DNA of 35,314 nucleotides, from positions 1 to 35,314 of the forward strand of contig DTXA01000513.1 of assembly GCA_012962735.1 (NCBI GenBank), in the 5' to 3' direction. The notes below the pieces were generated by a model. The model did no database searches. It was not told the origin of the DNA and worked only from the letters and a program-made list of their open reading frames with translations. The number at the start of each line of letters is the position of its first letter. Positions within the stretch are counted from its first letter, which is position 1. The position numbers and the translations under genes were made by a program. Positions 14,955 through 22,228 of this stretch are shown here, piece after piece. The stretch is from Candidatus Latescibacterota bacterium (GTDB taxonomy: Bacteria; Latescibacterota; 4484-107; B68-G9).

Positions 14955-16289
14955 TCACCACCTGTACCGCACCCTATATGCCAGCTCGGCTCGGCCCTTG
15001 GCCGGCACCCAGATCGGGAAGACCACGGTCCTGGCGTCCTTCCTCTCCCAGTCGTGTGTGTTCTTGAGTATCTCCCAGTCCCCCCAGAGGTGTTCCACCA
15101 CCTGTACAGTTATATCTTTCTTCTCCTTGTGGTTTCTGAGAACCACCTGTACTTGTTCCTCGAAGGCGCGGTCGTCTATTTTCTTATGCTCCAGAACTTT
15201 TCTCTCCCCTACTATATCAAACGCCTGCCCTATGGCCACCTCCACCTTTTCATCCCTGGGAATGTGGTCTATCCTGTCCTCTCCCAAGAAGATCAAACTA
15301 CCGTCCCGATCTCGCTTGTAGGCCCGGACCTTTCCTGCCGGCAGGGGGAAACCCAGGCCCGAGGACTTCTCGTTGAGGAAGACTAAGCGCACAAGGATAT
15401 GGCGTTCGTCCTTCAGAGCATCGTAGGTGTACTCCTTCTCCACAGGCACCCTGGTCCCTGGGAAGAGGGAGATCTGCTTGGTCTGTCTGTCCTTGAGGGT
15501 GGTCCTGCGACCTAGGGTGTACAGATGGTACTCGAAGAACGCCCGTTCTTCAAAGGGCCTCTCGGGCCGTCTCTCCATTATCTCCATCGCCACCCTTGGC
15601 GGGCCTGGGGGAACCTTCTTAATCCGGCGGGGCCTCCCGGCCACGAGCTTGAGGAGGGCATCCCGGTAGGTGGCCCCGGAGCGGTTGTCTATAGAAACCC
15701 AGCCGGAAAGCTCCATGGTCCCCTCCTTCTCTCCCACCACTCCCACGTACTCGGCATGCCAGCCCATCCCCTCGGTGAGGTAGCTCACATCAACCTCGTG
15801 CCTTCCGGGCTTCCTACACTCCACCTCCCACACCAGGGTCGGCCGGGTGATGAGTCCCTGGGGGAGGGAGGGGAAGACAATGGTCTGTATGGCCTCGGGA
15901 CGGACCACCCTGACCCCCCCATCTGGCATCTCTAATACGAGTTCCTGACCTGAGCTTAAAAGCTTCCCGGAAAGCTCCCCTTCCTCGGTGCGGACAGTTA
16001 TGTCCTGGTCTATATACTTCTCCAAGAGCTTCTCGGGGCTCACCAGGTCGTACTCGAAGTTCTGCTCTAAAAGCTCGACCTTGTCCGGGGCTGTGAGCGA
16101 ACGGAAGTGCACCGAAGTCGGGTCTATGCGAGCTGCCACGTCTATAAAGGGTAGGCGGTTTACCCCCTTCTCCAGCTCCACCTCCCTTATCTCCCGTACC
16201 AACCCGAACCCCTCGCTGTACACCGTCACAGAAGTCTCCCCGAGGACCTGAGAGCAAAGCGCCAGAACGGCCAGCAACAGCATCGTCAT
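14955..16289 (-). CDS. Exported DUF4139-domain protein
   Basis: A 444-residue protein with a signal peptide (MTMLLLAVLALCSQVLG, cleavage likely after residue 17). It matches DUF4139, a beta-rich domain also found at the C-terminus of MuiA-like proteins: it opens with VYSEGFGLVREIREVELEKG and continues through LVWEVECRKPGRHEVDVSYLTEGMGWHAEYVG and SGWVSIDNRSGATYRDALLKLVAG. It closes with an immunoglobulin-like region ending in RAELAYRVRYRW. It is likely periplasmic or surface-located, with no enzymatic motif. GGGAGG lies 5 bases before the ATG. It is the first gene after the divergent promoter region and probably leads the whole minus-strand operon. Confidence 0.82.
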   Translation of the reverse strand: MTMLLLAVLALCSQVLGETSVTVYSEGFGLVREIREVELEKGVNRLPFIDVAARIDPTSVHFRSLTAPDKVELLEQNFEYDLVSPEKLLEKYIDQDITVRTEEGELSGKLLSSGQELVLEMPDGGVRVVRPEAIQTIVFPSLPQGLITRPTLVWEVECRKPGRHEVDVSYLTEGMGWHAEYVGVVGEKEGTMELSGWVSIDNRSGATYRDALLKLVAGRPRRIKKVPPGPPRVAMEIMERRPERPFEERAFFEYHLYTLGRRTTLKDRQTKQISLFPGTRVPVEKEYTYDALKDERHILVRLVFLNEKSSGLGFPLPAGKVRAYKRDRDGSLIFLGEDRIDHIPRDEKVEVAIGQAFDIVGERKVLEHKKIDDRAFEEQVQVVLRNHKEKKDITVQVVEHLWGDWEILKNTHDWERKDARTVVFPIWVPAKGRAELAYRVRYRW

Positions 16290-16312
16290 CGTCGCCTCCC
16301 TTGAGGGGCATC

Positions 16313-16346
16313 TATTTAAAACAGCCGGAGCTATCGTGTTTAAATA
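16313..16346. promoter_or_regulatory. AT-rich inverted repeat and likely minus-strand promoter
   Basis: TATTTAAA at 16313-16320 and TTTAAATA at 16339-16346 form an inverted repeat in an otherwise GC-rich region between divergent genes. On the minus strand the same bases can be read as TAAACA (16342-16337), 17 bases, then TTAAAT (16319-16314). That gives a start near 16307 for the DUF4139 gene at 16289. The repeat overlaps both boxes, so a dimeric regulator could control the minus-strand operon here. Another reading of the boxes is possible. Confidence 0.4.
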
Positions 16347-16411
16347 AAACCAAAACCTCCCGGAAACGCAAGCTCTTTGTCCGAAGTCTCATAATTCGAG
16401 CCGATAGCGGA

Positions 16412-16440
16412 TTGTGCGAGGACGGGAATTTTGGTATATT
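16412..16440 (+). promoter_or_regulatory. Sigma-70-type promoter for the flavin reductase/thrB/murD/rtcA operon
   Basis: TTGTGC at 16412-16417 and TATATT at 16435-16440 are separated by exactly 17 bases. Transcription would start near 16447, leaving a leader of about 45 nt before the ATG at 16492. A GGAGGAGGAA site stands just before that ATG. The layout matches the promoter at 143-171. Confidence 0.6.
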
Positions 16441-16491
16441 ACATAAGACTCAAAAGGAGGACAATATACTTCAAAGACACGGGAGGAGGAA

Positions 16492-17025
16492 ATGAGGAAG
16501 TTGTCTTCGCCGGGAGAAGGATGGGCGAGGGTCCGGCCGGAATGGGTGGCCCTGGCAGTCACGATGGACGACGTCCACGGCCGGCCCAACATAATCACCT
16601 TAGGCTGGACGATGCATGCCTCGGGCAGGCCTTCCATGGCGGCAATAGCCGTGGGAAAGACCCGTTATAGCCACGAACTCCTCCTCAAAACCCGGGAGTT
16701 CGTGCTCGCCTACCCCAACTCCCGGATGGGGGAGGCAGCCCTGTTCTGCGGCACCCACTCCGGAAGGGATGTGGACAAGTTCGCCGAAACCGACTTAGAG
16801 CCCCTCCCGGCCAAGTTGGTCCGCCCTCCCCTGATCGAGGGCGCTGTGGTGAACTTCGAGTGCCGGGTGGCGGGGACGGCCGACGCCGGCGACCACACGA
16901 TCTTCATAGGGGAGATATTGATGGCCCACGAAGAACCCGACGAGCGGGAGATACTTCTGAACTTCGGCCCCCTGCCCTCGGGAGGGCGGTACCTGACCGG
17001 GATAAGCGAATATATGTCCAGATAA
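16492..17025 (+). CDS. Flavin reductase-like (FMN-binding split barrel) protein
   Basis: A 177-residue protein with the flavin reductase-like domain of the DIM6/NTAB group. The N-terminal half carries PEWVALAVTMDDVHGRPNIITLGWTMHASGRPSMAAIAVGKTRYSHELL in several recognisable blocks, the usual FMN and flavin-contact region. FVLAYPNS and CGTHSGRDVDKFAET follow, both typical. It would use NAD(P)H and FMN to reduce a flavin or small acceptor in the cytoplasm. GGAGGAGGAA precedes the ATG. It leads an operon with homoserine kinase, MurD and RtcA, none of which needs a flavin, so its partner is unclear. Confidence 0.83.
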   Translation: MRKLSSPGEGWARVRPEWVALAVTMDDVHGRPNIITLGWTMHASGRPSMAAIAVGKTRYSHELLLKTREFVLAYPNSRMGEAALFCGTHSGRDVDKFAETDLEPLPAKLVRPPLIEGAVVNFECRVAGTADAGDHTIFIGEILMAHEEPDEREILLNFGPLPSGGRYLTGISEYMSR

Positions 17026-17034
17026 GGGGGAATA

Positions 17035-17883
17035 TTGAAGGTACGGGTGCCGGCCAGCACATCCAACCTGGGTCCGGGGCTCGACTGTCTGGGACTTGCC
17101 CTGAAGCTCTACCGGACCTTCGAGGTCTCCCCTGGGGGACCTCCGGCCCCGGAGGGGGACCTGGTGGTCCAGGGGTTGTGCGAGGCATTTCGGAGGGCCG
17201 GAAGGAAGGCCCCCGAGGTTTCGGTGCGTTGGGAGGGGGAGGTCCCCGTGGCCCGCGGTCTGGGCAGCAGCGCGGCCGCGCGGGTGGCAGGACTTATGGC
17301 CGGGAACGGGCTTTTGGGGGAACCATTCTCTAAAGAAGAGCTACTGGATATGGCCGCTGAACTGGAGGGCCATCCGGACAACGCCGCCCCGGCCCTGTTG
17401 GGGGGGCTGGTGGTCGCGGTGAGGACGGAGGGCGGGGTGGTCTGGGTCAGGATGGACCCTCCGGATGGGCTATTTGTAGCCCTGGCGGTCCCGGAGTTCT
17501 CCCTGGACACGGAACGGGCGAGAAAGCTTCTCCCCGGACTGGTGGCCCTGAAGGACGCAGTGTACAACATAAGCCGGGCAGCTCTTCTAGTGGCCGCTTT
17601 AGCCGAAGGAAGATGCGAACTCTTAAGGGAGGCCACGAAGGACCGGCTCCACCAGCCGTACAGGGAGCCACTCGTCCCGGGGTTCGGGGAGGTGTGCCGG
17701 GCGGCCCTCGATGCGGGGGCATGTGGCGTCGCCCTGAGCGGAGCTGGGCCTTCGGTGGTGGCCCTGTGCTTCGACGATGGGTGGAAGGTGGCGAGGGCGA
17801 TGGCAGATGCGTGGGAGAGGTCCGGCGTGCGGGCCGAGCCGATGGCCCTGGAGCCGGACAGAAAGGGCGCGCGGTATGTATGA
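17035..17883 (+). CDS. thrB: Homoserine kinase
   Basis: A GHMP-family kinase of 282 residues that phosphorylates homoserine in threonine synthesis. The N-terminus VRVPASTSNLGPGLDCLGLAL is the ThrB signature, with PASTSNLGPG binding substrate. The ATP loop is ARGLGSSAAARVAG (GLGSSAA). EGHPDNAAPALLGG is the next family block, and ALSGAGPSVVAL is the third GHMP motif. The start is TTG at 17035, placed 5 bases after AAGGGGG; no in-frame ATG precedes the conserved N-terminus. It starts 9 bases after the flavin reductase gene and overlaps murD by 8 bases. No other threonine gene is in the window. Confidence 0.9.
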   Translation: MKVRVPASTSNLGPGLDCLGLALKLYRTFEVSPGGPPAPEGDLVVQGLCEAFRRAGRKAPEVSVRWEGEVPVARGLGSSAAARVAGLMAGNGLLGEPFSKEELLDMAAELEGHPDNAAPALLGGLVVAVRTEGGVVWVRMDPPDGLFVALAVPEFSLDTERARKLLPGLVALKDAVYNISRAALLVAALAEGRCELLREATKDRLHQPYREPLVPGFGEVCRAALDAGACGVALSGAGPSVVALCFDDGWKVARAMADAWERSGVRAEPMALEPDRKGARYV

Positions 17884-19249
17884 CTTTAAGGGCAAAAGCG
17901 TCCTAATCGTGGGCCTCGGACTGTTCGGGGGAGGTGTGGGGGCGGTCCGGTTCTTCGTGCGGAAGGGAGCGGAGGTGACGGTCACGGACCTCAAATCCCG
18001 AGGTGAGCTCGTGGAGACGGTCGAGGCCCTCTCGGACCTTCCAGTGCACTTTGTGCTCGGTGGACACCGGGAGGAGGACTTCCGGAACTCAGACATAGTG
18101 GTACCCGGCCCCGCAGTGCACCCGGATTCGCCGCACCTCAAGGCCGCGAGGGAGGCGGGGGTTCCAGTCGTCTGGCGGGACAACCTGCTCTTCCTGCTGT
18201 GCCGTGCCCCGATCATAGGGGTCACCGGCTCCAACGGCAAGTCCACCGCAACGAGCCTGTTGGGCGACATCCTAGTCCACCACGACCCCCGCACCCTTGT
18301 GGGCGGCAACCTGGGGGGGTCTCTTTTGGAGGAGGTAGAGAACGTTCCCGAAGACGTGCCTGTCGTGCTGGAGCTCTCAAGCTTCCAGTTGGAGGCCCTG
18401 ACCGAGGTCCGGAGGAGCCCCCACATCGCCGTAGTATTGAACTTTTCCCCCGACCATCTGGACCGACACGGCACGCTGAGGGCCTACGCCGAGGCCAAGC
18501 GCAATATCCTGAGGTTCCAGGGGCCGGAGGACCTTGCCGTGCTCAACCAAGACGACCCCGAGGTCCGATGTTGGGGGAAGGGACATCCGGGGAAGGTATG
18601 GGGGTTCTCCGCTGAAAGGCCGGTAGAGGGGGTGTTCTTGCGGGATGGAAAGGTATGGGGAAGGAGAAATGGGGAGGAGGTGGTCCTCTTTGAACGGGAC
18701 GACTTAGCCCTGCCCGGCCTCCACAACCTGTACAACGCCATGGCCGCCTCCGCTGCCGCCTGGGCCTGGGGGGTCCCGCCGGAGACCATCCGGGAAGAGG
18801 TCCGGGCTTTTAGGGGCCTGGAGCACAGGTTGGAATTCGTGCGGGAGGTGAGGGGGGTGCGGTACTACAACGACTCCAAAGCCACGACCCCGGAGGCGAC
18901 GTTGGCGGCTATTCGGGCGTTCGGGGAAGGTGTGGTGCTCATCGCCGGCGGATACGACAAGAAGCTCCCCTTGGACGAACTGGCCGGGGAGATAGCCCAC
19001 AGGGCCAAGGCTGCGGTGTTCATGGGCCAGACAGGGTCACTTCTCGCCCGGCTGGTGGAGGAAGCCGGAGGGGAAAGTCGCCCCCGGGTGCGACTCTGCG
19101 CATCCCTGGAGGAGGCGGTGGACGAGGCCAGCCGTCTGGCTGGACCGGGCGACGTGGTGGTGCTCTCCCCTGCCTGCGCCAGCTACGATATGTTCCGCAA
19201 CTACGAGGAGCGCGGGAAGAAGTTCAAAGATCTCGTGATGGCTCTGTGA
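17876..19249 (+). CDS. murD: UDP-N-acetylmuramoyl-L-alanine:D-glutamate ligase
   Basis: Cytoplasmic peptidoglycan enzyme that adds D-glutamate to UDP-MurNAc-L-Ala using ATP. The 457-residue protein has the N-terminal Rossmann-like UDP domain (GKSVLIVGLGLFGGGVGAV), the Mur-ligase P-loop GVTGSNGKST, the metal/carbamate block NFSPDHLDRHG, HRLEFV, YNDSKATTPEAT, and the C-terminal LSPACASYDMFRNYEERGKKF that marks MurD rather than MurC, E or F. The ATG at 17876 (MYDFKGK) fits the family start and overlaps thrB by 8 bases; a longer frame to 17777 lies wholly inside thrB. It is outside a dcw cluster, next to unrelated genes. Confidence 0.95.
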   Translation: MYDFKGKSVLIVGLGLFGGGVGAVRFFVRKGAEVTVTDLKSRGELVETVEALSDLPVHFVLGGHREEDFRNSDIVVPGPAVHPDSPHLKAAREAGVPVVWRDNLLFLLCRAPIIGVTGSNGKSTATSLLGDILVHHDPRTLVGGNLGGSLLEEVENVPEDVPVVLELSSFQLEALTEVRRSPHIAVVLNFSPDHLDRHGTLRAYAEAKRNILRFQGPEDLAVLNQDDPEVRCWGKGHPGKVWGFSAERPVEGVFLRDGKVWGRRNGEEVVLFERDDLALPGLHNLYNAMAASAAAWAWGVPPETIREEVRAFRGLEHRLEFVREVRGVRYYNDSKATTPEATLAAIRAFGEGVVLIAGGYDKKLPLDELAGEIAHRAKAAVFMGQTGSLLARLVEEAGGESRPRVRLCASLEEAVDEASRLAGPGDVVVLSPACASYDMFRNYEERGKKFKDLVMAL

Positions 19250-20265
19250 TATCCGTAGACGGCTCATACGGGGAAGCCGGGGGTCAGATCCTCCGCACTG
19301 CCGTGGCCCTCTCGGCCGCTACCGGGATACCCTGTCGCATCCACGACATCCGCCGGGGCAGGCCCAACCCCGGCCTCCGCCCACAACACCTCTTTGGACT
19401 CCGTGCGGCAGCCCAGATGTGCGGTGCGGAAGTAGAGGGAGACCGGGTGGGCTCCTCCGGAGTAACCTTCCGCCCCAAGTCCGTCCGTCCGGGCTCCTAC
19501 CGGGTGGACGTGAGCACGGCCGGCGCCGTAACACTCGTGCTTCAAACCCTCCTTCCCATAGCCGCCCAGGCAGGTGGAGAGGTATTCTTGGATCTCACCG
19601 GTGGCACCTGCGTGGCCTGGAGTCCCACCGTGGGGTACTTCCGGGACGTGTTCTGTTGGTACCTGAACCGCCTCGGAATATCTGTGAAAGTAAAGTTCAT
19701 CCGTCACGGCTTTTACCCCAAGGGCGGGGGCAGGGTACAGGTCAGAGTGAAACCGGGAGAGCTCGATAAGGTGTGCTTCGTAGAAAGAGGGGAGCCCAAG
19801 GGGATATATGCGGAGAGCATAGCCTCCGAACACCTCCGCAAGGCCCAAGTGGCAGAGCGCCAGGCCGAGGCGTTCTTAAAGTCCTTCCCGGACGCCGAGG
19901 TAAAGGTCTCCTATGTAGAAGCCCTCAGTTCGGGCTCCTGCCTGCACGCCTGGGCGAGGTACACCGGAGGAACACTGGGAGGGGACGCCTTGGGGGAGCG
20001 GGGCAAACGGTCAGAACAAGTCGGAAGGGAGGCCGCGGAGCTTCTGAAGGCCCAGGTCGACTCCGGGGCACCCTTGGACGAATGGATGGGGGACCAGATA
20101 CTCCCCTTTATGGCCTTTTCGGCTTTACACCACAAGGGGGAAATGGAAGTCAGGGTCTCCCGTGTGACCGAGCACACCTGGACCAACATCTGGGTTATAG
20201 GACACTTCCTTTCTGTTCGCTTCATCGCGGAAGGAGACAGGATCATATGCGAGCCCGGGGAGTGA
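19246..20265 (+). CDS. rtcA: RNA 3'-terminal phosphate cyclase
   Basis: Converts an RNA 3'-phosphate into a 2',3'-cyclic phosphate through an enzyme-AMP intermediate. The 339-residue protein begins with DGSYGEAGGQILRTAVALSA and has RRGRPNPGLRPQHL and the family block GGRVQVRVKP. The nucleophilic histidine is H310 in TEHTWTN, matching H309 of the E. coli enzyme. The start is GTG at 19246, sharing GTGA with the murD stop, so translation is coupled. No RtcB ligase or RtcR regulator is present, unlike the enterobacterial rtc operon, so the enzyme seems housekeeping here. The following 257 bases hold no gene. Confidence 0.93.
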   Translation: MISVDGSYGEAGGQILRTAVALSAATGIPCRIHDIRRGRPNPGLRPQHLFGLRAAAQMCGAEVEGDRVGSSGVTFRPKSVRPGSYRVDVSTAGAVTLVLQTLLPIAAQAGGEVFLDLTGGTCVAWSPTVGYFRDVFCWYLNRLGISVKVKFIRHGFYPKGGGRVQVRVKPGELDKVCFVERGEPKGIYAESIASEHLRKAQVAERQAEAFLKSFPDAEVKVSYVEALSSGSCLHAWARYTGGTLGGDALGERGKRSEQVGREAAELLKAQVDSGAPLDEWMGDQILPFMAFSALHHKGEMEVRVSRVTEHTWTNIWVIGHFLSVRFIAEGDRIICEPGE

Positions 20266-20522
20266 TTCTATAAAAGCCGAATTTTTCTTGACGAAAGCGA
20301 GAAGATGTGACATCTTGCCGAATCAAAGACACAGCCTTTCCACGACGGATTATAGGTGCGAAGCGGGTACCTACGGGGAAGGGCCGGCGCCGTTTGGACC
20401 TGTGGGGTAAGCCTGAGGGTCGGCTCTTTTCTTTTGACCCAAGACCGGCGATAGAGGGATAGATATGGTCCGAGTTGTGGAGCTTCTCTCTCCCGGGGAA
20501 TCTATAAGAGGAGGTGATTTCT
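20266..20522 (+). other. Intergenic region and possible structured leader of the lipoprotein gene
   Basis: No convincing gene lies here. A TTGACG hexamer stands at 20288-20293, but no good -10 box follows at the right distance. Around 20350-20450 there is a GC-rich stretch with several possible short hairpins (for example GGGTC with GACCC around an 18-20 base T-rich loop near 20420). I found no signature of a known riboswitch. The leader ends in AGGAGGTGAT, an almost perfect anti-SD match, in front of the gene at 20523. Confidence 0.4.
20302..20316. promoter_or_regulatory. Perfect 15-bp palindrome, possible operator
   Basis: AAGATGT-G-ACATCTT is a perfect inverted repeat with a single central base. 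It lies 9 bases after a TTGACG hexamer, where a bound repressor would cover the -10 region of a promoter for the lipoprotein gene. No regulator gene is nearby, and no second copy was noticed, so the role is uncertain. Confidence 0.4.
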
Positions 20523-21062
20523 TTGAAAAAGGCGGTGCTTGTGTTTCTCCTTGCGGCGTGCGGAGCAGGGCCCGAGATGCCTCCTTTTGTGGGTAAGTGG
20601 ATATCGAAAGATGCCCTTGTGGATACCGCAATGGTAGCTCGTAGGGTAGGCGACAGGGTGATAGGAGAATTTATACCCTATGCTGTAGAGAGGACCTACA
20701 TCCTCAACATAAAGCCCGGTGGTACATACGGGAGTTTTATCCTACACAGGTTGTACGGAACAGAGGATATGGGATGGAGAGAACCTTTCGACGAAACCTA
20801 CTGGATCACCTGGAGGGGCAGGTGGTATCAGAGCGGGACTATACTTAGGTTTGTCATAGAAAGTGTGGAGAGATGGGGCAGGTGGTCGGTGTATGCAGGC
20901 AATGAGTACTCGGTCTGGTGGGAGAGGAAGGAGGACACTCTTGTCTTCCTGTGGAGGGACGACAGCGGCTATTTCAGCGAGGAGGGATATCGTAGGGTGT
21001 ATCACAGGCTTGAGGAAGACCTGCCGGTGGTATCGCTGCTTAAGAGGGCCTGGGGACGATGA
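20523..21062 (+). CDS. Small lipoprotein of unknown function
   Basis: A 179-residue protein with a short lipoprotein signal (MKKAVLVFLLAAC, lipid cysteine at residue 13). The TTG at 20523 was chosen because AGGAGGTGAT lies 8 bases before it; the in-frame GTG at 20514 overlaps that site. The mature part is rich in Trp, Tyr and Arg (FDETYWITWRGRWYQSGTILRF, then RWSVYAGNEYSVWW), a pattern of beta strands like lipocalin-type or META-like domains that sample ligands or measure a residual value. I recognise no family. Base composition is more AT-rich than its neighbours, which hints at a different origin or weaker selection. It is convergent with livM. Confidence 0.65.
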   Translation: MKKAVLVFLLAACGAGPEMPPFVGKWISKDALVDTAMVARRVGDRVIGEFIPYAVERTYILNIKPGGTYGSFILHRLYGTEDMGWREPFDETYWITWRGRWYQSGTILRFVIESVERWGRWSVYAGNEYSVWWERKEDTLVFLWRDDSGYFSEEGYRRVYHRLEEDLPVVSLLKRAWGR

Positions 21063-21082
21063 GAATACTGGGCAACAAGGAA

Positions 21083-21125
21083 CTTCGGCGTTTTATGCCG
21101 GTTTATCGAGCGTCAAAGGCCGAAG
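21083..21125. terminator. Inverted repeat between convergent genes, possible terminator
   Basis: CTTCGGC at 21083-21089 pairs with GCCGAAG at 21119-21125, and CGGC at 21086-21089 can instead pair with GCCG at 21097-21100 around a 7-base loop followed by GTTTAT. It lies between the stop codons of the lipoprotein gene (plus) and livM (minus), where a terminator is expected. There is no long T tract, so the call is weak. Confidence 0.3.
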
Positions 21126-21165
21126 ACCGACAACTGATGTGGACTCCTCCAAGCTCTTGCTGGAC

Positions 21166-22122
21166 TTACTCCTCCGGGGAGGCCAGGGGCTTCAGGCGCG
21201 AGGAAAGCTCCCTCAAAGCCCCGAAGAGGCCCTGGGGTGCGAAAAGCATTATGCCCAGCAATATTCCCCCGTACACCAAGATGTCGTAATCCCTGAAGCC
21301 CCGGAGCACCTCGGGCAGAAGCCCCAGCAGCACGGCACCCATCACAGCCCCCCACACCGAGGAGAGCCCCCCGACCACCACCATGGCCACGAACAATATA
21401 GAGGCCTTCAGGCCGAAGGAGCTGGGGCTGATGAAGGTGACGAAGTGGGCGTAGAAGCTACCGGCCAGGCAGGCCAGGAGCGCGCTCCACACGAAAGCCT
21501 GTAGCTTGTACCGGGCCACATGCACCCCGACAGAGCTGGCGGCCACCTCCCCGGTGTGGAGCGTGCGCAGGGCCCGGCCCACCCGAGAATGGATCAGGTT
21601 GAGGGTGAGCATAAGGGCCAGAAGGGCGAAGGCCCATACGGTCACATAACAGGCTCGAGGGTCTTCTATCACCAGGGACTCCACCCCAAGCCTGGGTATA
21701 CCTCCGAACCCGGACGGTCCTCCCGTAAGGGAGACAGAGGCGTTGAGGAAGATGTACACGACCTCACCAAACCCCAAGGTGGCCATAGCTAAGTAATGTC
21801 CCCGGAGCCTCAAGGTGGGCAGGCCCACTGAGAGGGCCAACAGGGCAGCCAAAACCAGGGCGACCAGGAGCGCAGGGATGGGGTGGAACCCCCATCTCGT
21901 GGTCGACAGACCAGAGGTGTAAGCGCCGACGGCGAAGAACGCTGCATGGCCTAAGGATATCTGACCGGCGTACCCCATAAGGAGGCTGAGGCCCGTGGCG
22001 ATGAGCACGTACATCCCCACGAAGGTGAGGACGCCCAGGTAGTAAGGGTTCCCCACGAGCACGGCGGAAAGCCCGATCGCTCCAGCCAAGATGGCCAACC
22101 CTATGCGGTCTCCCTTATCCAT
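21166..22122 (-). CDS. livM: Branched-chain amino acid-type ABC permease LivM (orphan)
   Basis: A 318-residue inner-membrane permease of the LivM branch. Hydrophobic helices run throughout, with the family blocks ATGLSLLMGYAGQISLGHAAFFAVGAYTSG and LPTLRLRGHYLAMATLGFGEVVYI, then SLTGGPSGFGGIP and the cytoplasmic loop VGRALRTLHTGEVAASSVGVH. It ends in VVGGLSSVWGAVMGAVLLGLLPE. Normally LivM pairs with LivH and the ATPases LivG and LivF; none is present here and the next sequence downstream is non-coding. The upstream neighbours are permeases of the unrelated MalF/G type. GGAGAG stands 3 bases before the ATG. The gene either survives from a broken operon or has partners elsewhere. Confidence 0.9.
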   Translation of the reverse strand: MDKGDRIGLAILAGAIGLSAVLVGNPYYLGVLTFVGMYVLIATGLSLLMGYAGQISLGHAAFFAVGAYTSGLSTTRWGFHPIPALLVALVLAALLALSVGLPTLRLRGHYLAMATLGFGEVVYIFLNASVSLTGGPSGFGGIPRLGVESLVIEDPRACYVTVWAFALLALMLTLNLIHSRVGRALRTLHTGEVAASSVGVHVARYKLQAFVWSALLACLAGSFYAHFVTFISPSSFGLKASILFVAMVVVGGLSSVWGAVMGAVLLGLLPEVLRGFRDYDILVYGGILLGIMLFAPQGLFGALRELSSRLKPLASPEE

Positions 22123-22147
22123 CGCTCTCCGTGTACCTCAGACCGAG

Positions 22148-22201
22148 AAACGGTCGTTTACTTCAAAGGGGCCTCTCTTTCGGTCTAATACAAACCAACT
22201 G
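22148..22201 (-). promoter_or_regulatory. Leader element of livM, shared with the GTPase gene leader (copy 1)
   Basis: Palindrome AAACGGTCGTTT at 22148-22159, 26-37 bases before the livM start. A hairpin at 22182-22196 reads GGUU-loop of 7-GACC in the minus-strand transcript. The core at 22178-22201 is 18/24 identical to 26327-26350, and all six differences are transitions. Both the palindrome arms and the hairpin keep pairing through paired changes. A further small repeat, GACCG/CGGTC at 22141-22155, overlaps the palindrome. It could be an operator plus RNA structure, or a dispersed repeat. Confidence 0.55.
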
Positions 22202-22228
22202 GAGACCTCAGGGGTTATATTTAAGAGG

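Noticed and set aside
20330..20520. Known riboswitch in the lipoprotein leader
   Set aside because: I compared by eye with TPP, cobalamin, SAM, glycine, fluoride and cyclic-di-GMP consensus pieces and found none of their conserved strings.
20465..20596. 43-codon frame starting ATGGTCCGAGTT
   Set aside because: It overlaps the lipoprotein gene in another frame, has no ribosome site, and its second half is the shifted reading of the lipoprotein signal region.
21059..21289. 76-codon frame starting at the lipoprotein stop (ATGA overlap)
   Set aside because: Two thirds of it is antisense to livM, codon choice in the first part is unlike the neighbours, and it contains the inverted repeat at 21083-21125.
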